This document shows positions 6,317 to 10,168 of a stretch of 10,168 nt of DNA, piece after piece. Source of the DNA: Actinomycetota bacterium (GTDB taxonomy: Bacteria > Actinomycetota > Actinomycetes > UBA12327); assembly GCA_003529305.1 (NCBI GenBank), contig DPWC01000200.1, forward strand, positions 1 to 10,168, in the 5' to 3' direction. Made by a program: the position numbers and the translations under genes. Below the pieces are notes generated by a model that was not told where the DNA came from, searched no databases, and saw only the letters and a list, made by a program, of their open reading frames with translations. The stretch's first letter is position 1, and each line of letters starts with the position of its first letter.

Positions 6317-7750
6317 TTAGCCAGTTGCCAACGGTAAGTCCGCAGTACCAAACCGGAAGCATCCTTTGCTGGTTCGTCCAGTCAGGCTGCAGGTGTCGTC
6401 CCAATAGATGCCGCGCACGACATTTACGGGGGCATAGACACCTGGTGACCAGTTGATCCCGTAATTGAGGGCCGAGGAGTAACTGGTACCCAGCGACCAC
6501 ATCGCGTCGCGGAAGGCGTTGGGGGTTAACTGCTTGGGGGCCTTGTCGAGAGCGGCCTTGAGCATCAAAGTGGCATCACAGAACTGGAACACCACACGGT
6601 AGTTTTCCCGATTCGTTGTGGGAGGAGCAGCACCTGCTCCATCAACGATCTGCTTGCACAGCCCCTCATTGGGTCGTTGCGGATTCGGGAAGACCTCTGG
6701 GGAGGAATTCAGCCGCGCATCAAGCGACGGTGCAATTCCCAGCCCAACCATGCCCACCCGACTCTTGGTGACAATTGTGTCCGGGTTGTCCACAAAGAAC
6801 GGTGGGTTGTCGTAGGAGGTGATGGAGTACCGAGCGTTGAGTTCCTCGGCCGATACATCCGCCAGCATGACCGCTTCGATGCGCTCCCCCCCGAGCGTGA
6901 TGACGCGATTGATTCCTTGGGTCTTGGCCCCGGTCAGGGCCGCCGAGGTGGTGGCTCCGAGGGTGCCCACATTGGAGACATCAATGAAGAACTGGGAAGT
7001 CTTCGTCACTCCAATGGATTGCAGATACGGCACCGCCAACTGGCTGGAGATGCGTCGCCCGACTTCGCTGTCAGGGGCCACCACGGCTACTCCGGTGGCA
7101 CCAGTGAAGAAACCAGTCGATTGCAGGGTTGTCAGCAGACTCTTGGTGAAGAGGTCGTACCGCGGCAGCGAGGTGGACCACAGATAGGGACTGAACTGGT
7201 CGTAGGCCTCTTTGTCGAGCGGAACAGGAGTTTGATCGAGCATGATCGTGCGCGCTGCTTGGTAGCAGGGCCGTGCGTTGTTCTGGAACTGCCCATCCAT
7301 GACGACCGCGAAGACTTGAGAGTCCTGAGTGAATGCGCGACACTGCGCTTCGGCGAATTCCGGCGAATCATTTTGACCGGTGTACGGACGAAATACCGGG
7401 TTGATCTTGCGACCGCCGGCACCACCATGGGCATTGACATAGTCAACGACGGCTTGCACACCCTTCTTCACATTCTCGTATCCACCATCGTCAACGACGA
7501 CAAAACCGAGATTCTTCGAAAGCTCACCCATGTCCACGATGAGGTAACCCAGGCTGACACTGTCAGCTGTCACACCTTGCGAGGGCTGGTCAGCCGCCCC
7601 GCCAGCCACACTGTTTGGACCTCCCGCGCCAGACCCACTAGTCGCGGTGCTGCCACCTTTGGATGCGCAGCCGCTGGCAACAGCAGCCAACGCAATCAGT
7701 GTTGTCAGCGCAGCGAGTACTCGAAGGGAGCGGGAACGCGGTAGATGCAT
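6317..7750 (-). CDS. Liv-type ABC transporter substrate-binding lipoprotein
   Basis: This 477-residue protein is the extracytoplasmic ligand-binding component of a branched-chain-amino-acid-type ABC importer (periplasmic binding fold type I). It begins with a basic n-region, a hydrophobic run and the lipobox ASGC ending at Cys28, so it should be lipid-anchored outside the membrane. A Gly/Ser/Ala-rich linker follows, then the binding domain starting near VSLGYLIVD. The segment GVQAVVDYVNAHGGAGGRKI matches the usual first helix and following strand of LivJ-like proteins. ATG 7750 is chosen over an in-frame GTG at 7766-7768 because GGAGG on the minus strand (7762-7758) sits 7 bases before it. 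It lies 22 bp downstream of the transporter chain, in the same operon. It is longer than amino-acid-binding LivJ (about 340-370 mature residues), and such proteins often bind aromatic acids, amides or other small organics. The ligand is unknown. Confidence 0.92.
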   Translation of the reverse strand: MHLPRSRSLRVLAALTTLIALAAVASGCASKGGSTATSGSGAGGPNSVAGGAADQPSQGVTADSVSLGYLIVDMGELSKNLGFVVVDDGGYENVKKGVQAVVDYVNAHGGAGGRKINPVFRPYTGQNDSPEFAEAQCRAFTQDSQVFAVVMDGQFQNNARPCYQAARTIMLDQTPVPLDKEAYDQFSPYLWSTSLPRYDLFTKSLLTTLQSTGFFTGATGVAVVAPDSEVGRRISSQLAVPYLQSIGVTKTSQFFIDVSNVGTLGATTSAALTGAKTQGINRVITLGGERIEAVMLADVSAEELNARYSITSYDNPPFFVDNPDTIVTKSRVGMVGLGIAPSLDARLNSSPEVFPNPQRPNEGLCKQIVDGAGAAPPTTNRENYRVVFQFCDATLMLKAALDKAPKQLTPNAFRDAMWSLGTSYSSALNYGINWSPGVYAPVNVVRGIYWDDTCSLTGRTSKGCFRFGTADLPLATG

Positions 7751-7757
7751 GGCGGTA

Positions 7758-7762
7758 CCTCC
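7758..7762 (-). promoter_or_regulatory. Ribosome binding site that fixes the start of the binding-protein gene
   Basis: The minus strand reads GGAGG here, 7 bases before the ATG at 7750. It lies inside the longer reading frame that would start at GTG 7768, which argues against that start. Confidence 0.8.
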
Positions 7763-7772
7763 GCCCACGAGG

Positions 7773-10168
7773 CTACGCGCTGGGGGTAGCCGCTGTGAAT
7801 GGGCCCGAGCGTTCGACCGCCGTCATGTCGGCTCCCAGATACGAGCGCACGACATCGGGGTGATTTCGTACGGCGTCGGGTGCACCCTCGGCAATCACTG
7901 CACCAAGTTCCATGGCGATCACCCGCTGGGCCAGGCGGAACAGCAAAGGCAGGTCGTGTTCCACCACCACAAGCGTGGTGCCGAGGTCACGGTTCACGCC
8001 GGTGAGCAGTTGCACCAGGCTCTCGCCCTCGGACTGGGCAATGCCACCGGCGGGTTCGTCCAACAGCAGCACCTTCGGATCCAATGCCAGCATGCAGGTG
8101 ATCTCGACCATCCGACGAGTTCCGGTGGAGAGTTCGCCGACTGGCTTGGCCTTGAGCGTGTCCAATCCCATCACCTCGAGGTACTGCATCGCCTTGTCTC
8201 GCTTGCGGCGATCCGGGCCGGGCAGACCGAGCAATGACAGACCCACACTGGTGGGCGCACTGCGCTCCATCGCCACCATCACCGTTTCAAGAACGGACAT
8301 GGTCGGGTAAAGCCTGGCGGCTTGGAACGAGCGGACCAGACCTAGCTTGGCTCGCGCCTCGGGAGTCAAGCCGGTGATGTCTCGACCGTTGAACACGATC
8401 GTTCCAGCGTCCGGTGCAGTGAAGCCGGCGATGATTTCGAACAGTGTGGTTTTGCCAGCACCGTTGGGACCGATGATGCCCAAGATTTCGCCAGGGCGAA
8501 CCGCGAGGTCAACGCCGCTGACGGCACGAATACCGCCGAACGAGCGTGACGCTCCCGAGACTTCAAGGATTGGCGGAAGAGCGGCCGGATCAATGCCGAC
8601 AAAAGGATCTGAACCCTGATTCTGCTTCAGCGGGAGTAAATCGATCGCTCGCAAGCGCCGGTCTTCACTCTCGTCGGTCTCGCCTTCATCAATGCGAATG
8701 GCCTCCTGCGGGTCCACTCCCTGCAGACGCGCCAACGCGAATGCCCCTGAGTTGCGCATCCGTACGAGAAGACCGCCCAGGCCCCGTGGGATGAGCACGA
8801 TCAAGATGACGGCCAGCAGAATGAGCAGGGAAGGCACGAGTTCGGGCAGCTGAATCAGTTGTGGCACCCGGCTGTACAGGGCGCCGATGGCTGGACCGAA
8901 CAGAACACCCAAGCCACCGAGCACGGTTTGGGACACCACATCGACGCTGAAGGTGCCCTTGAAGTAATCGGGGGTCAGGGTGGTGATGCTGTTGGCGATC
9001 ACGATGCCACCCACGGCGGCGAGCCCGCCAGCAACGGCAAAGGTTTGAAGTTTGCGGATCGGCGCGGCGATGGTGAACGCGCGAGCAGCATTCTCGTTGT
9101 CACGCAGGGCGCGAAGAACGCGCCCGAAACCAGTGCGGCGCACATTGGCCGCCAGAACGAAACAGATGACGAGGAATCCGAGGGAGAACACGAAGTAGTT
9201 GCGCGGCAAGCTGAGGTCGAGTCCGGGGAAGTCCACCGTGGGCACCTTGATGCCGGATGCTGTTGGGCCGATGAGGAATTCCTGCCGCAGGAACCACGCA
9301 GAAGTGGCGAAAGCGAAGGCCAGGGTCGACACCGCCAAGGCGAGGCCACGGAGCCGTAGCGCCGGAATACCGACGATGGTGGCGACCACGGCACCGGTGA
9401 TGACGCCGGCGAGTAGTCCAAGGAAGAACTGCCCAGTGGCCACTGCTACGCGAACCGACACCGTGCCCGCGATGGCGGCGAAGGCGAATTGACCGAGGGA
9501 GAGCTGACCGGCAACCCCGGTGAGGATGCCTACTGACAGGCCCACGATGGTGAATCCCACCGCGAAGGTCAGGATCGTTGCGGTCTGGTTCGACACGGTC
9601 GTGCCGATGAGCACACTGATCACGATCGCTGCGACCGAGATCACCGGGGTGATCAGGCGGACAGTGAAGAGTCGGGCCACGCCCGTGGGCAACTGCGGCG
9701 GGTAGAGCTTGTTCCACTCGCCACGGTCTTCGTCGCGGCGCGAAGAAAGCTTGGGCTGAAGTAGCAGACCGGCGAAAACAATGATCACCAAGACCAATTG
9801 CGACAAACCCACTTGCTCTTGGTTGCTCCGCAAGACTTGGTCGATGACGCCGATAGCCACGGCGCTGAAGAAGGTGATGGGCAGATTCTGGAATCGCCCG
9901 ATGACGGCGCCAGCCAGCGCGAAGACCAGCAGGGATGGCCCCAGAAAGTCCTTATCCGGCAGGTTGATCGTGGGGTAGATCAAGATGACGGAGAACGCTG
10001 CGATGGCGCCAGCCAGGGCCCACGACAAGGTGACCATGCGGCGGGCGGAGACGCCAGCCAACGAGGCGGCGTCGGGATTGTCTGCTGCTGCTCGGATCGC
10101 TAACCCGTAGCGTGATCGCTTGAGGAACAACGACAGGGCGAGCAGCACTACCGGTGCGAGCAACAGCA
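7773..10168 (-). CDS. Fused Liv-type ABC transporter: LivH (partial)-LivM-LivG (5' end outside window)
   Basis: The frame is open to the window edge, so the N-terminus is missing; residues are counted from the TTG at 10163. Residues 1-140 are the C-terminal half of a LivH permease, with the loop RAAADNPDAASLAGVSARRM (24-43) that contacts the ATPase. Residues 166-470 are a LivM permease, with GQLSLGQFAF (219-228) and a second coupling loop RALRDNENAARAF (351-363). An acidic linker (about 471-530) joins them to a LivG ATPase (531-780). This has Walker A GPNGAGKTT (565-573), Q-loop Gln614, signature LSTG (678-681), Walker B VLLLDEP with catalytic Glu703, and the switch His736. Two permeases and one ATPase in one chain would import the ligand caught by the adjacent binding lipoprotein. 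A second ATPase (LivF) is not visible; it may lie upstream, or the chains may pair. The gene ends at TAG 7773-7775, 22 bp before the lipoprotein gene. Confidence 0.93.
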   Translation of the reverse strand, partial: LLLAPVVLLALSLFLKRSRYGLAIRAAADNPDAASLAGVSARRMVTLSWALAGAIAAFSVILIYPTINLPDKDFLGPSLLVFALAGAVIGRFQNLPITFFSAVAIGVIDQVLRSNQEQVGLSQLVLVIIVFAGLLLQPKLSSRRDEDRGEWNKLYPPQLPTGVARLFTVRLITPVISVAAIVISVLIGTTVSNQTATILTFAVGFTIVGLSVGILTGVAGQLSLGQFAFAAIAGTVSVRVAVATGQFFLGLLAGVITGAVVATIVGIPALRLRGLALAVSTLAFAFATSAWFLRQEFLIGPTASGIKVPTVDFPGLDLSLPRNYFVFSLGFLVICFVLAANVRRTGFGRVLRALRDNENAARAFTIAAPIRKLQTFAVAGGLAAVGGIVIANSITTLTPDYFKGTFSVDVVSQTVLGGLGVLFGPAIGALYSRVPQLIQLPELVPSLLILLAVILIVLIPRGLGGLLVRMRNSGAFALARLQGVDPQEAIRIDEGETDESEDRRLRAIDLLPLKQNQGSDPFVGIDPAALPPILEVSGASRSFGGIRAVSGVDLAVRPGEILGIIGPNGAGKTTLFEIIAGFTAPDAGTIVFNGRDITGLTPEARAKLGLVRSFQAARLYPTMSVLETVMVAMERSAPTSVGLSLLGLPGPDRRKRDKAMQYLEVMGLDTLKAKPVGELSTGTRRMVEITCMLALDPKVLLLDEPAGGIAQSEGESLVQLLTGVNRDLGTTLVVVEHDLPLLFRLAQRVIAMELGAVIAEGAPDAVRNHPDVVRSYLGADMTAVERSGPFTAATPSA

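Noticed and set aside
6677..7744. Long plus-strand reading frame opposite the substrate-binding lipoprotein
   Set aside because: The minus-strand gene has a lipobox, a ribosome binding site and the binding-protein fold. The plus-strand translation shows no family features.
7751..7768. GTG start for the binding lipoprotein
   Set aside because: The ribosome binding site for ATG 7750 lies inside this extension, and the shorter form gives a normal signal peptide.

Overview
The window looks like accessory metabolic DNA from a high-GC bacterium, most likely an actinobacterium. This rests on the GC-rich coding sequence, strong GGAGG-type ribosome binding sites, GTG starts, a typical actinobacterial lipoprotein signal and a fused Liv-type ABC transporter chain. 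No rRNA, tRNA, mobile element, CRISPR array or transcriptional regulator was found.

Positions 1-6249 carry seven plus-strand genes in one direction. In order: the 3' end of an alpha/beta hydrolase; a Rieske non-haem iron oxygenase; two paralogous proteins of unknown family, each with two similar halves; an SDR oxidoreductase that resembles the chlorophyll b reductase (NYC1/NOL) branch; a polytopic membrane protein of unknown family; and an Asp/Glu racemase-superfamily protein (maleate isomerase/arylmalonate decarboxylase type). The last four genes are tightly packed: two ATGA start/stop overlaps, then a stop codon inside the next Shine-Dalgarno. They are probably one transcript, which may begin at or before the hydrolase.

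Positions 6317-10168 carry two minus-strand genes. The first in transcription order is a large chain joining the C-terminal half of a LivH permease, a LivM permease and a LivG ATPase; it is cut by the window edge. The second is a Liv-type substrate-binding lipoprotein. The two blocks converge on a perfect 10-bp hairpin at 6271-6297, a likely shared terminator.

Taken together this suggests uptake of an organic acid, amide or aromatic-type compound by the Liv-type transporter, and its breakdown by oxygenase, SDR, hydrolase and racemase/decarboxylase-like enzymes. The substrate cannot be read from the sequence. The most unusual points are the duplicated bipartite proteins, the racemase-superfamily member with no cysteine at either catalytic position, and the NYC1/NOL-like SDR beside a Rieske oxygenase.
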